64,000 nt of DNA. Origin: Bacillus albus. Lineage in GTDB: Bacteria > Bacillota > Bacilli > Bacillales > Bacillaceae_G. The stretch lies in assembly GCF_001884185.1 (NCBI RefSeq), contig NZ_MAOE01000125.1:62001-126000 (forward strand). Direction: 5' to 3'. The position numbers and the translations under genes are program-made. The notes beneath the pieces are model-generated. The model had not been told where the DNA came from, made no database searches, and saw only the letters and a list, made by a program, of their open reading frames with translations. Below are positions 38,262 through 47,720 of this stretch, piece after piece (position 1 is the first letter of the stretch; each line of letters starts with the position of its first letter).

Positions 38262-38903
38262 TTAAGTGTTTAACCTTGAAGTACTTAAATTCTTTTTTCC
38301 AGATAAAGCATACATTATATCTTGATGCTTTATTGTCCTCTTATAATTATGTGGCATCGGGAATTTGTTTCGGTGTTCTTTCATTATAATTAAAGTTTGA
38401 AGTTCTATGCTCAATACTTTTGCGAGAACATGATAGTTATATCCATTGTTTAACAGAGAAATTATGTCATAAAACATAGTTTTTCCGCCTACTAATTTTA
38501 CCAATCTATTCTTTAACTCATCTCTTTTTTCTTTAGCTTCCTCAATTTCTAACAACATAGATTTTTTATTTGTTTGCTTAATGTATTGAGTATATAACTC
38601 TGGGAATTCTTTTTGGACTTCTTTGTTTAATACTGGTTTATATTTAATCATATAAGTAACTTGTAACAATGAGCGTTTTAACAAACTATCTTCAATGAGA
38701 TACGCTACTTTATTAAATAAATGTACATATTCCTTAATATTGGAATAACTATTAAAATGAGCTAATACTCTACTTTTTATACTAAAAGCCTTGCCTATAT
38801 AAATAATATTGTCATTATAATCTTTAATGAAATAAATACCACTGTCATCTTTTTCTAATTCATTATCCAGTTCTTCTAGACTCATAAAATGCAATTCACT
38901 CAT
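38262..38903 (-). CDS. GIY-YIG nuclease family protein
   Basis: 213 aa. The catalytic module is N-terminal: DDSGIYFIKDYNDNIIYIGK with the GIY and YIG motifs, then AFSIKSRVLAHF with the conserved Arg. A coiled region (KKSMLLEIEEAKEKRDELKN) and a helical tail that may bind DNA (NNGYNYHVLAKVLSIELQTL) follow. Stand-alone proteins of this kind in B. cereus are of unknown function, possibly homing or phage-related. An internal fragment of a second copy lies at 21051-21258. The gap downstream (38049-38261) has a short open frame ending ILEEIRLLMHE that I do not call. Confidence 0.8.
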   Translation of the reverse strand: MSELHFMSLEELDNELEKDDSGIYFIKDYNDNIIYIGKAFSIKSRVLAHFNSYSNIKEYVHLFNKVAYLIEDSLLKRSLLQVTYMIKYKPVLNKEVQKEFPELYTQYIKQTNKKSMLLEIEEAKEKRDELKNRLVKLVGGKTMFYDIISLLNNGYNYHVLAKVLSIELQTLIIMKEHRNKFPMPHNYKRTIKHQDIMYALSGKKNLSTSRLNT

Positions 38904-39069
38904 ACTTTCCTCTCCTTATTAGTTTTAAATCATGAAAAATAGGCAAGGTTTCTAAAAAAGGCACTCTGCTGTCCTAGGATTTTTCATTTTATTTCTTGCT
39001 AAATGTCAAAAAACTGTTTCTATGTTACTCAACTATCAATATGATTATTAATAAAATTTTCTATCGTTA

Positions 39070-40485
39070 TTATCTCGCAATTTTATCATGTAATTTCGAG
39101 ATCGTTTCCTCATTTAAATTACTGTGTTTTATCGAATAAAGGAAATATATTACTCCCCCAATAGTAATCCAAATGCTAAAGTACACCCATGTCCTTAACG
39201 GTAAATTTAGCATTAAAAACACACAGCATACAATTGCAACGCATGGTAATACAGGTACAAAAGGTACCATAAATCCACGTTTTAAATTTGGGTGTGATTT
39301 ACGGAGAATAATAACTGATAGACAAACTAACGCAAACGTCACCAAACTACCGATATTAACTAAATTAACCAATTCTTTTAAATCAATAAACCCAGCTATT
39401 ATAGAGCTCCCTATTCCTGCCAATCCAGTTATAAAAGTGGGTGCTCCAGTTTTCTTATTAACTTTCGCAAATGATTTCGGTAACAATCCATCACGACTCA
39501 TTGCAAAGAATACTCGTGTTGCCGCATACATATTGGAAAAAATAACAGCCATAAGGCCAATTACAGCTCCTACAGCAATTGCACCAGCGACCTTTCCTTG
39601 TCCTACCACTTCCATTACATAAGCCATTGCCTCAGGGACATTTAATTCTTTATAGGAAACCATTCCTGTCATAACAAGGCATACCATAACATAAATAATT
39701 GTACATATGATTAATGATGCAATAATACCGATGGGAAGATTACGCTTCGGATCTTTTACTTCTTCTGCTGAAGTTGCTAATATATCAAAACCTGTGAAAG
39801 CGAATAAAATAGCTGCTCCACCCGTAAAAACCCCACTTAAACCGTATGGTGCAATTGGTATCCAGTTCATTGGTTTTACATAGAATATACCAACTGTAAT
39901 AAACAACAAAATCATACCAATTTTAATCAATACCATTATATTATTGATTCGTTTACTTTCCCTTGTACCACAGGATAACATCCATGCTAATATCAATGTA
40001 ATGATTACTGCTGGTAGATTCACAATACCACCATGTGAAGGGATCGTTACTAGAGCTTTAGGTATCTCTAATCCAAACCCTTTTATTAAATTGTGGAAAT
40101 AGCCTGTCCATCCAGCAGCGACAGCCGCTGTTGCCACAATATATATTAACAGTAAAGACCAACCTACTAGATGAGCAACAAACTCACCAATTGTTGCATA
40201 TGAGTACGTATATACACTACCAGACGCCGGGAGTGTGGAAGCAATTTCTGCGTAACATAATGCTATAAATCCGCATATAATTGCTGCAAGTACAAATGAA
40301 AAAATAACTGCTGGACCAGCATCTCTTGCTGCTACTAATCCAGTTAACACAAGAACCCCCGTTCCAATTATCGAGCCTACCCCTAACATAATTAAATCAA
40401 ATGCTCCTAATGTTTTCGTTAAGGCCTTACTTTGATTATGCTCCAACAATTGTGTAACGGATTTCTTTTTTAATAACTTACTCAT
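39070..40485 (-). CDS. APC-family amino acid permease (YfnA/CAT type)
   Basis: 471 aa with 12 predicted helices. GAFDLIMLGVGSIIGTGVLV is the helix-1 motif and LFAFTGFDILATSAEEVKDP the helix-6 motif of cationic amino acid transporter-like permeases, as in B. subtilis YfnA. The C-terminal NLPLRTWVYFSIWITIGGVI ends in a charged tail. Substrate is uncertain. It lies with BrnQ and ProC in a cluster for amino acid use, each with its own promoter gap. Confidence 0.88.
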   Translation of the reverse strand: MSKLLKKKSVTQLLEHNQSKALTKTLGAFDLIMLGVGSIIGTGVLVLTGLVAARDAGPAVIFSFVLAAIICGFIALCYAEIASTLPASGSVYTYSYATIGEFVAHLVGWSLLLIYIVATAAVAAGWTGYFHNLIKGFGLEIPKALVTIPSHGGIVNLPAVIITLILAWMLSCGTRESKRINNIMVLIKIGMILLFITVGIFYVKPMNWIPIAPYGLSGVFTGGAAILFAFTGFDILATSAEEVKDPKRNLPIGIIASLIICTIIYVMVCLVMTGMVSYKELNVPEAMAYVMEVVGQGKVAGAIAVGAVIGLMAVIFSNMYAATRVFFAMSRDGLLPKSFAKVNKKTGAPTFITGLAGIGSSIIAGFIDLKELVNLVNIGSLVTFALVCLSVIILRKSHPNLKRGFMVPFVPVLPCVAIVCCVFLMLNLPLRTWVYFSIWITIGGVIYFLYSIKHSNLNEETISKLHDKIAR

Positions 40486-40758
40486 ATTCTCTGTATCCCC
40501 TTTAAAATAAGGTTTGTTCTTCTCATTATTGTTGTATATAAATTTACTTAGTTATTAGATAGTCTTATAATATTTCTTTTACGTTAAATAAATTTGAAAC
40601 ATTCTATTTTTTTCTTTCCTCCACTGTTCAACAAACATCAGCTATAATGTGTTATAGCTAATTCAATTTACCTCCAAAGATATAAATAAAAGATTTTTTC
40701 ATTTCAAAGAGATAATTAGTTTTGTATGCCCGATAATGGTATGATAAACAAAAATAAT

Positions 40759-42111
40759 TTATTTATTTAATTGAGTTTCACTAGAACTTAAGGTATTTTT
40801 CTTCCGTAATACACTAACAACATACCCACATACACCGCCTATAATAGCCGGAAATCCCCACCCTAAACCTACACTATATAAAGGAAGAAAGTGCTCAAAA
40901 AAATTATGGATTATTTCGCTTTCTATTCCAGCAGCTTTTAATCCATCTAACGAACTAAAAATAAATGTCAATATCAAACTCCCTTGATATACTTCAAATC
41001 TACCATTGAATACAGAGTGTAAAAATGTTAGAAATATTAAGGTAATAGCAATTGGATACATAGTTATTAATACAGGGATTGAAATCTTAATTAATTGTGT
41101 TAACCCTATATTCGCAACTAGTGTACTGAAAACAGACAAAATAATAGCAAGTTTTTTGTAAGAAATCTTTGGAAATAATTTATGAAAAAAAGAAGAACAA
41201 GCAGTGATAAGTCCTACGCTTGTGATTAAACATGCTACTATAATCATTACACCTAAGAAAATTGCACCATACGAACCAAAGTAATAGCCCGAAACTTTTG
41301 CTAAAACTTCAGCCCCATTATTTAAATGACCTAGTTTTTCTACACTAGAAGCGCCCATATAGGAAAGGGCAGTATAGATAAGAGCTAAGAGTGTAGCAGC
41401 AATAGTCGTTGCTTTTACACAAACAACCATAAGCTGCTTTTTAGTAGTAGCCCCTTTTTCTCTAATTGCATTCACAATAATAATTCCGAAAACAAAAGCT
41501 CCAAGAGCATCTAATGTTAAATACCCTTCTTGAAAACCTTTAAAAAATGCATCTGATGCATACACTTCACTAGGTGCCTGAATTCTTCCAATTGGGTGAA
41601 TAAAAGCAACAACTACGAGCATCCCAATAACAGTCAATTTGATAGGAGTCAAAATTTTTCCAACTATATCAACAAGTTTTGTAGGATTAAGGGATAATAA
41701 GCATGTAACTGTGAAAAATAAGATTGTAAATACGGTTAATGCAGCAGGACCTGCATCATTTGATAAAAACGGTTTAATTCCAATTTCAAATGATACAGTT
41801 CCAGATCTAGGGATGGCATAAAAAGGACCAATCGCTAGATAGAGAACGATCGCAAATACAATACCAAACACCGGATGTACACGACTAGCTAAAGATTGCA
41901 AATCACTTTCACCTGAAAAAACAAATGCTGTTATTGCTAACAATGGTAAACCAACTCCAGTAACTAAAAAGCCTGCATTGGCTATCCATACATTATTTCC
42001 AGCCATTTGACCAAGCATAGGTGGAAAAATTAAATTTCCTGCTCCAAAAAACAATGCAAACAGCATCAATCCTATAATAATGATAAAAGAAGTAGGAACT
42101 TTATTTGACAT
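40759..42111 (-). CDS. brnQ: Branched-chain amino acid transporter BrnQ
   Basis: 450 aa with 12 membrane segments, a sodium- or proton-coupled importer of leucine, isoleucine and valine. Family signatures are LFALFFGAGNLIFPPMLGQM near the N-terminus, AIGPFYAIPRSGTVSFEIGI, and FIHPIGRIQAPSEVY-containing loops. AGGAG precedes the ATG at 42111. B. cereus carries several BrnQ paralogs; this one sits next to proC and a permease. Confidence 0.92.
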   Translation of the reverse strand: MSNKVPTSFIIIIGLMLFALFFGAGNLIFPPMLGQMAGNNVWIANAGFLVTGVGLPLLAITAFVFSGESDLQSLASRVHPVFGIVFAIVLYLAIGPFYAIPRSGTVSFEIGIKPFLSNDAGPAALTVFTILFFTVTCLLSLNPTKLVDIVGKILTPIKLTVIGMLVVVAFIHPIGRIQAPSEVYASDAFFKGFQEGYLTLDALGAFVFGIIIVNAIREKGATTKKQLMVVCVKATTIAATLLALIYTALSYMGASSVEKLGHLNNGAEVLAKVSGYYFGSYGAIFLGVMIIVACLITSVGLITACSSFFHKLFPKISYKKLAIILSVFSTLVANIGLTQLIKISIPVLITMYPIAITLIFLTFLHSVFNGRFEVYQGSLILTFIFSSLDGLKAAGIESEIIHNFFEHFLPLYSVGLGWGFPAIIGGVCGYVVSVLRKKNTLSSSETQLNK

Positions 42112-42308
42112 AACAACTCCTCCGATTATACATTTGTATACGCTCTTTATTTTTCAAATAATATATATTAATCTAGTTTATTCCAGCCTAGAGCACCATT
42201 GTGAAAGGCAATTTTATGCCCCGCTCTCTATAAGAGAATAGCAACAAGCTTTTAATTTAAATAATAGCTTACATTAATGGATATGAAGTTACGCCTAAAC
42301 AAATCTTC

Positions 42309-43127
42309 TCACTTACTAGTTAAACGAGACATTTCCATAGATTTTTTCGTACAACGTTTCATAGCTGAAATGATAGCTGTTCTTAAACCTTTTTCTTCTA
42401 ATGTTGCTACAGCTTCTATCGTCGTTCCCCCTGGAGAACAAACCATATCCTTCAATTCACCTGGATGTATTCCCGTTTCCAATACCATTTTTGCAGAACC
42501 TAATACAGCCTGAGCCGCAAATTTATAAGCCTGTTTTCTCGGCATACCGTCAAGTACAGCAGCATCTGCCATGGCTTCTATAAACATATACACATATGCT
42601 GGAGAAGAACCACTAATAGATGTAACAACATCCATTAATTTTTCATTTACGACCTCCGTCTGGCCGAAACTATTAAATATATTTAGTACCTCTTTTATAT
42701 CTTTTTCTGTAACCATTTCATTAAAAGATAATGCAGACATTCCTTCCCCAACAAGTACCGGTGTATTCGGCATTACTCTAATAACCTTTAACTTTCTATC
42801 AAATTCATTCTCAGTGCTCTTAATACTTTTTCCTGCAGCAATAGTTACAACAATTACATCATTTTTTATTTGGTTTTTTATTTGGTTAATTACCGATGTG
42901 TATAAGTCTGGTTTAATTGATAAAATTAAAATGTCGGCACTGTTAGCAACTTCATTATTGTTAGTAGTTATAGTTATGCCATATTTATCACTAGCATTTT
43001 TTAAATTACTGACGTTTAAATCTGAACAAATTATTTGATTTGGAGACACTATATTTTTATTAATCATCCCACCTATCATAGCAATACCCATGTTTCCACA
43101 TCCGATAAATCCTATTTGTTTATTCAT
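42309..43127 (-). CDS. proC: Pyrroline-5-carboxylate reductase
   Basis: 272 aa, reducing pyrroline-5-carboxylate to proline with NAD(P)H. The Rossmann motif QIGFIGCGNMGIAMIGGMIN is at the N-terminus, and the signature GSSPAYVYMFIEAMADAAVL with HPGELKDMVCSPGGTTIEAV is complete. Bacilli have several paralogs (ProG/ProH/ProI); which one this is cannot be told, so the symbol is generic. The gap 43128-43442 upstream contains only a terminator-like hairpin. Confidence 0.93.
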   Translation of the reverse strand: MNKQIGFIGCGNMGIAMIGGMINKNIVSPNQIICSDLNVSNLKNASDKYGITITTNNNEVANSADILILSIKPDLYTSVINQIKNQIKNDVIVVTIAAGKSIKSTENEFDRKLKVIRVMPNTPVLVGEGMSALSFNEMVTEKDIKEVLNIFNSFGQTEVVNEKLMDVVTSISGSSPAYVYMFIEAMADAAVLDGMPRKQAYKFAAQAVLGSAKMVLETGIHPGELKDMVCSPGGTTIEAVATLEEKGLRTAIISAMKRCTKKSMEMSRLTSK

Positions 43128-43334
43128 AATAATTTGATCTTGCTCCTTCTATTCTAAACTTTATTGATTTTGAAATTATTATTCTAAGTTAGGGCTATTA
43201 CAATTACTGGGTTTATCAATAGAATTTAAAAATTCTCCTTCCTATAATGAGTTATGTTTTCGTATGTACTTTACAAGCATGCATTTTAAAAAATGAAGCG
43301 ACTTTCTATTCATAGAACTATTAAAAACAATAGT

Positions 43335-43385
43335 AAAATGGTGATAATTTTTCGGAATTAATATTCTTTAACTATTCACCATTTT
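43335..43385. terminator. Hairpin between DoxX and proC genes
   Basis: AAAATGGTGA (43335-43344) and TCACCATTTT (43376-43385) form a 10-bp stem with a 31-nt loop and an A/T-rich tail, downstream of the DoxX gene. Confidence 0.45.
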
Positions 43386-43442
43386 AAATAGAGCTTACAT
43401 ATTCCTCTAATAATTACTTATTTTCAAAATTTATAGTTACGC

Positions 43443-43793
43443 TCAAGAAAATGTATTTAAATTCCAAATAATTATCCCCATAGATAATATGAAACAAAGT
43501 AATGCAGGAATTGCCATTAAAATAGATTGTTTTGCTCGAAACATATGAGCATGAATGGCTCCGACCATGAGAACTGCTAATAACGTATTTGCTCCTAGCG
43601 CTAAGTATTGATTCCAAATACCACCGATTATACCTATTGCTCCAATAATTTCAATAAAACCAATTATAGACATAAACCATAATGAATATTGATATTGTCG
43701 CCAATGTTCTACCTGAAAAGATATACGGAAAATTTTTATGAATCCCCCTACTACAATAAAAATTGCTAAAACTACCTGAAGAACAATCATCAT
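43443..43793 (-). CDS. DoxX family membrane protein
   Basis: 116 aa with four membrane helices. The first helix (LQVVLAIFIVVGGFIKIFRI) and GFIEIIGAIGIIGGIWNQYL match DoxX/DoxX-like small membrane proteins. AAAGGAGCG precedes the start. Relatives are tied to quinone or thiol redox, but the role here is unknown. It follows the malic enzyme by 160 bp in the same direction. Confidence 0.82.
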   Translation of the reverse strand: MMIVLQVVLAIFIVVGGFIKIFRISFQVEHWRQYQYSLWFMSIIGFIEIIGAIGIIGGIWNQYLALGANTLLAVLMVGAIHAHMFRAKQSILMAIPALLCFILSMGIIIWNLNTFS

Positions 43794-43957
43794 TTAAACT
43801 CGCTCCTTTTAAGACTTTGTTAATTTTCATACTTCACAAGGAATAAATATATGCGTTTTACAAATATCAGAAAGGGAGATATACATAATTTAACTTTTTA
43901 TACGCTAAGAACTAAGTAGATAACCTTTACTACATAATATTTTCTTAAGAAAAATAT

Positions 43958-45202
43958 TTATTTTAATATATTTACCTCTTTTGTTAACCTGAATAGATTG
44001 TTTTTAATTTCAGACATGCTGATATTTTTTCTTGAAACACCGGTTTCCACTGCAGCACGTGCGACAGCATATGCTACATGTGGCACCACCCTAGGATCAA
44101 ACGGATTTGGAATGACATAGTTGACATGAAGCTCTTCTTCTGAAATTAACTCAGCTATTGCATAAACAGCTGCTAGCTTCATTTCTTCATTAATTTCTTT
44201 TGCTTGTACATCTAAAGCTCCACGAAAAACTCCGGGGAAAGCTAGTACATTATTTACTTGATTAGGAAAATCAGAACGTCCTGTACCAACTACTAGTGCT
44301 CCTGCTATTTTTGCTTTATTAGGCATAATTTCAGGTGTAGGGTTAGCCAAGGCAAAAATAATAGGATTATGATTCATAGAACGAATCATATCCTCATCAA
44401 CTACATCTGCAGCTGATACTCCAATAAATACATCAGCATCAATAAGGGCCTCTGCTAATGTTCCCCGCTTCTGTTCTATATTTGTAATACGAGCTATTTC
44501 TTCTTTAAGCGCATTCATTCCAATAGGTCGCTGTTCATATATTATCCCTTTTGTGTCACACAAAATAACATTTTTTACATGCATATGAAGTAACAGCTTA
44601 ACAATCGCTATCCCAGCAGCACCAGCACCATTCACAACGATTTGCACATCTTCAATTTTTTTATTTGTTAACTTAAGTGCATTAATTAGGCCAGCAATCG
44701 TTACAATAGCTGTACCGTGTTGATCATCATGGAAAACAGGAATATCACAAGATTTTCTTAGGCGCTCCTCAATTTCAAAGCATTGTGGTGCTGCAATATC
44801 TTCTAAGTTTATCCCACCAAAATTTGGTTCTAATAATTTAACAACCTCAACAATCTTATCCGGATTATTAGTGTTTAAACAAATAGGAAAAGCATCGATC
44901 TCAGCAAATGATTTGAAAAGTAAAGCTTTTCCCTCCATCACTGGCATAGCTGCTTTAGGCCCAATATTCCCAAGACCTAATACTGCAGTTCCATCAGATA
45001 TAACTCCAACTAGATTCCCTTTCATTGTATAATCATATACTTTGCTTTCATCTTTATAAATCTCTAAGCATGGCTCAGCAACACCTGGTGAGTAAGCGAG
45101 ACTTAAATCTGTTGAATTTTGTACTTTAACTTTAGAATAAACACCAATCTTCCCCTGTTTTTCTTTATGCATTTTTAATGCTTCATCTCGTAAAAGTGAC
45201 AT
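43958..45202 (-). CDS. NAD(P)-dependent malic enzyme
   Basis: 414 aa, oxidatively decarboxylating malate to pyruvate and CO2. The short bacterial type is shown by length and by SLAYSPGVAEPCLEIYKDES, GNLVGVISDGTAVLGLGNIG, PVFHDDQHGTAIVTIAGLIN with the metal-binding aspartates, and the Rossmann VVNGAGAAGIAIVKLLL. It resembles B. subtilis YtsJ. With aspartase giving fumarate and then malate, it links amino acid degradation in this region to pyruvate. Confidence 0.93.
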   Translation of the reverse strand: MSLLRDEALKMHKEKQGKIGVYSKVKVQNSTDLSLAYSPGVAEPCLEIYKDESKVYDYTMKGNLVGVISDGTAVLGLGNIGPKAAMPVMEGKALLFKSFAEIDAFPICLNTNNPDKIVEVVKLLEPNFGGINLEDIAAPQCFEIEERLRKSCDIPVFHDDQHGTAIVTIAGLINALKLTNKKIEDVQIVVNGAGAAGIAIVKLLLHMHVKNVILCDTKGIIYEQRPIGMNALKEEIARITNIEQKRGTLAEALIDADVFIGVSAADVVDEDMIRSMNHNPIIFALANPTPEIMPNKAKIAGALVVGTGRSDFPNQVNNVLAFPGVFRGALDVQAKEINEEMKLAAVYAIAELISEEELHVNYVIPNPFDPRVVPHVAYAVARAAVETGVSRKNISMSEIKNNLFRLTKEVNILK

Positions 45203-45309
45203 ATAATTTCGCTCCTATAATTAAGTTAAGAATTAATTAAATCAATATTTTATTAACTCTATATTAAACTTGATATTGTATGATATAAGTAAGACTTCTA
45301 ATATAATCA

Positions 45310-46302
45310 TTATTTATTTTTATAACCTTTTAACATATCTTTTGCATAACGATTGGGGTATAAAGTATTTAACATATTGTATGGACTTCCCTTCCAATAT
45401 CTTCTTAATGGTGTCCATAACTTATGTTTAATTAACCATCTTTGTGTGTAAATAGATAGTAATTGCCCCTCTGTTAGTTTTTCCTTTTCTTCAATAGTCC
45501 ACTTCAGCGCCTCTAATGCTTTTTTTTCAGTCCAAAATCCGGTAGGTGTGAATTTATATTCCCATTCTTTATTTTGACCAGGATATAAGTCATTGATCAT
45601 GGCGTACGGACTGTTATTCCAGAATATTTGACAAGGAGAAATTAAATTATGAATAGTAAGCCATTTTACACTGTAAACTTGTAATAATTGAAAAGAAGTT
45701 AATTTTTCTTTTTCTTCAATAGTCCACCTTAATGCTACCAATGCTTTTTCTTTAGTCCAAAAATTGTTAGGAGTCATACTAAATTCCCACTCTTTAAATT
45801 TATTAGGATATAAAGAATTTATCATTGCATACGGACTACCATTCCAATACATAACTAATGGTGCACTGAGTTTATTTTTCTCTAACCATTTTTTACTATA
45901 GAATTTGAATAGTTCTACTTTACTTAGTTTTTCTTTTTCTTCAACAGTCCATTTTAATGCTTCAAGAGCTTTTTCTTTAGTCCAAAAATTTAATGGTGCC
46001 ATACCAAACTCCCACTCTTTAAATCTATTGGGATATAAGTCTTCAATCATCTTATAGGGACTATTATCATAACTATGTTTGAGCGCGCCGAGTAATCGAT
46101 ATTTTATAATTAAAGGCGTATTCCATTTTTGTTTAATATCCTCTTCATTCCATTTTAAAATTGTTTCAATTAAATATTTTGTGACCCTTTTAGATAGCTC
46201 TCTATTGCTATCTTCTTTCCATGTATTCGGTGGAAACCTACTTCTTTTACCGTCTAATATTTCTTGATAGATTTCTTCTATTTGCACTGCTTTCGCTTGC
46301 AC
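45310..46302 (-). CDS. DUF4046 repeat protein
   Basis: 330 aa. The GTG at 46302 is the likely start, 9 nt after AGGAGG; a TTG at 46323 has no ribosome binding site. After an N-terminal part (QAKAVQIEEIYQEILDGKRS) it contains tandem units of about 75 aa with SPYAMINSLYPNKFKEWEF, NFWTKEKALEALKWTVEEKE and a KWL...L.AP...YWNGSP linker, three complete and a fourth partial. The family is confined to bacilli as far as I recall and has no known function. The tryptophan-rich repeat suggests a binding scaffold. It is monocistronic. Confidence 0.8.
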   Translation of the reverse strand: MQAKAVQIEEIYQEILDGKRSRFPPNTWKEDSNRELSKRVTKYLIETILKWNEEDIKQKWNTPLIIKYRLLGALKHSYDNSPYKMIEDLYPNRFKEWEFGMAPLNFWTKEKALEALKWTVEEKEKLSKVELFKFYSKKWLEKNKLSAPLVMYWNGSPYAMINSLYPNKFKEWEFSMTPNNFWTKEKALVALRWTIEEKEKLTSFQLLQVYSVKWLTIHNLISPCQIFWNNSPYAMINDLYPGQNKEWEYKFTPTGFWTEKKALEALKWTIEEKEKLTEGQLLSIYTQRWLIKHKLWTPLRRYWKGSPYNMLNTLYPNRYAKDMLKGYKNK

Positions 46303-46442
46303 TTCAAACTCCCTCCTATTCAAGACATATAGCGATTCCTCTTTCCTAACGTTAAATAGTAACTATTGTGATCTACTTTTATAACGCAAAAGAAACGTAT
46401 AGGGTAAAATCATTTCTTTAATTTATAATAAGAAGGACATAA

Positions 46443-46498
46443 AAAAACAAAAAGTTACAAAAATTTTTAAATTAAATTTTTTGTAACTTTTTGTTTTT
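46443..46498. terminator. Terminator of the second ger operon
   Basis: ACAAAAAGTTACAAAAA and TTTTTGTAACTTTTTGT form a stem of over 16 bp with an A/T loop, 30 bp past the gerC stop. Confidence 0.82.
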
Positions 46499-46526
46499 GT
46501 GTAAATATAAGGTCAATTAAGACGTC

Positions 46527-47720
46527 TCACCGTTTTAAACTTGACGCTCCATAATCTTGTATAGTTACATTTATATGATATTTAATCGGTACCTTACTAA
46601 ATGTTCGATCCCAATCTTTTTTGACTTCCTCCCATGTTCTCGGGTGTTTAATTCTTAATTGGTTGCCAAAACCCGCAATATCGACTTGATATTCTTTTTG
46701 TATTTTTTTTGTAACATGATGTACTAAATGCTTTACTTCATTTTCAATAGCTTTTTCTTCCCTTTTTAAAAATTCATTTTCAAAATCTTTTCCTGGTTGC
46801 ACCCAATTTTCAGACAAACGTCCTTCTGATTCAATGTTTACATCAAAGGAAATATTATTTCCGTTAACATGTGGTATGATTTTGCTTTTTATTGACTTTA
46901 TTTCGTATATAATGAGTTTCTTTGATTCTTTATCAAAAGTTTTTACCACACCACCATTCCTTTTTCCGTTTATCCATACTACTCCTTCCAATTCCTGTTC
47001 ATTTAAAAAGCCCATCAATTTTTTTGTCTTCCCTTTAATTACAGCAGCTCCTGCAAATTTTGTTTCCCCATTCATCGAGATTACATTTTGCAAAAGAAAA
47101 CTGGACCCTGACCGCATCTTTCCTTCTAATTTAGCGAGCGATACAGGAGGTAAAATCCTTGTTGTTCTCTTTCGATTATCTGCAATTCCAGACAAACGAA
47201 ATGCTGGGATTTCTCCTTTTTTGTTTGATTCCAGTACCTCCTTCGCTAGACCCTTGCTAATTAAGATCATACAGCTAAGCCGAACTTCATTGTCGCGGAG
47301 ATACTGTTCAAGTAATTGTTCTAAACTGTATGTACGTACAAGACTATCACTAATAACAATGTTTTTTAAATGTGGGCTGAACATTGCGCTCTCTCTTTTC
47401 AATGAAAACTCACGAACAATTTGATGAATGGAATCACCGGTCTCAGAAACATTTATATAACGTTTTTGTTGTCCGTTTCCTTTACTTTGTGCTTGCGAAC
47501 TGACAATTTGATAAGTTGCTGTTATAAGATTTCTTTTAGGATAACCTCCTTCCTCATCCTCTTTCTCAATTGTTGAATCCTTCCCTTTATCTAGTGCTAT
47601 ACCTGCAGTTAAACTCAACTCTTCTACTTCTTTACTGCTCCAACATCCTGTTAAAAATAGAAGCAAAAGCGTACATAACAAAACCAAATAGAACCGCATA
47701 TAATTAAATTTATTTTTCAC
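46527..47720 (-). CDS. Ger(x)C-family germinant receptor lipoprotein
   Basis: 397 aa. The start is a GTG at 47720 after AAAGGAGG. A lipoprotein signal with LLLFLTGCWSS places the lipid-modified Cys near residue 26. Blocks typical of the C subunit: KEVEELSLTAGIALDKG, SAMFSPHLKNIVISDSLVRT, LRDNEVRLSCMILISKG, KGEIPAFRLSGIADNRKRTT. Its start overlaps the gerB stop by 4 bp. It is the last gene of the second receptor operon, ended by a strong hairpin. Confidence 0.92.
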   Translation of the reverse strand: MKNKFNYMRFYLVLLCTLLLLFLTGCWSSKEVEELSLTAGIALDKGKDSTIEKEDEEGGYPKRNLITATYQIVSSQAQSKGNGQQKRYINVSETGDSIHQIVREFSLKRESAMFSPHLKNIVISDSLVRTYSLEQLLEQYLRDNEVRLSCMILISKGLAKEVLESNKKGEIPAFRLSGIADNRKRTTRILPPVSLAKLEGKMRSGSSFLLQNVISMNGETKFAGAAVIKGKTKKLMGFLNEQELEGVVWINGKRNGGVVKTFDKESKKLIIYEIKSIKSKIIPHVNGNNISFDVNIESEGRLSENWVQPGKDFENEFLKREEKAIENEVKHLVHHVTKKIQKEYQVDIAGFGNQLRIKHPRTWEEVKKDWDRTFSKVPIKYHINVTIQDYGASSLKR

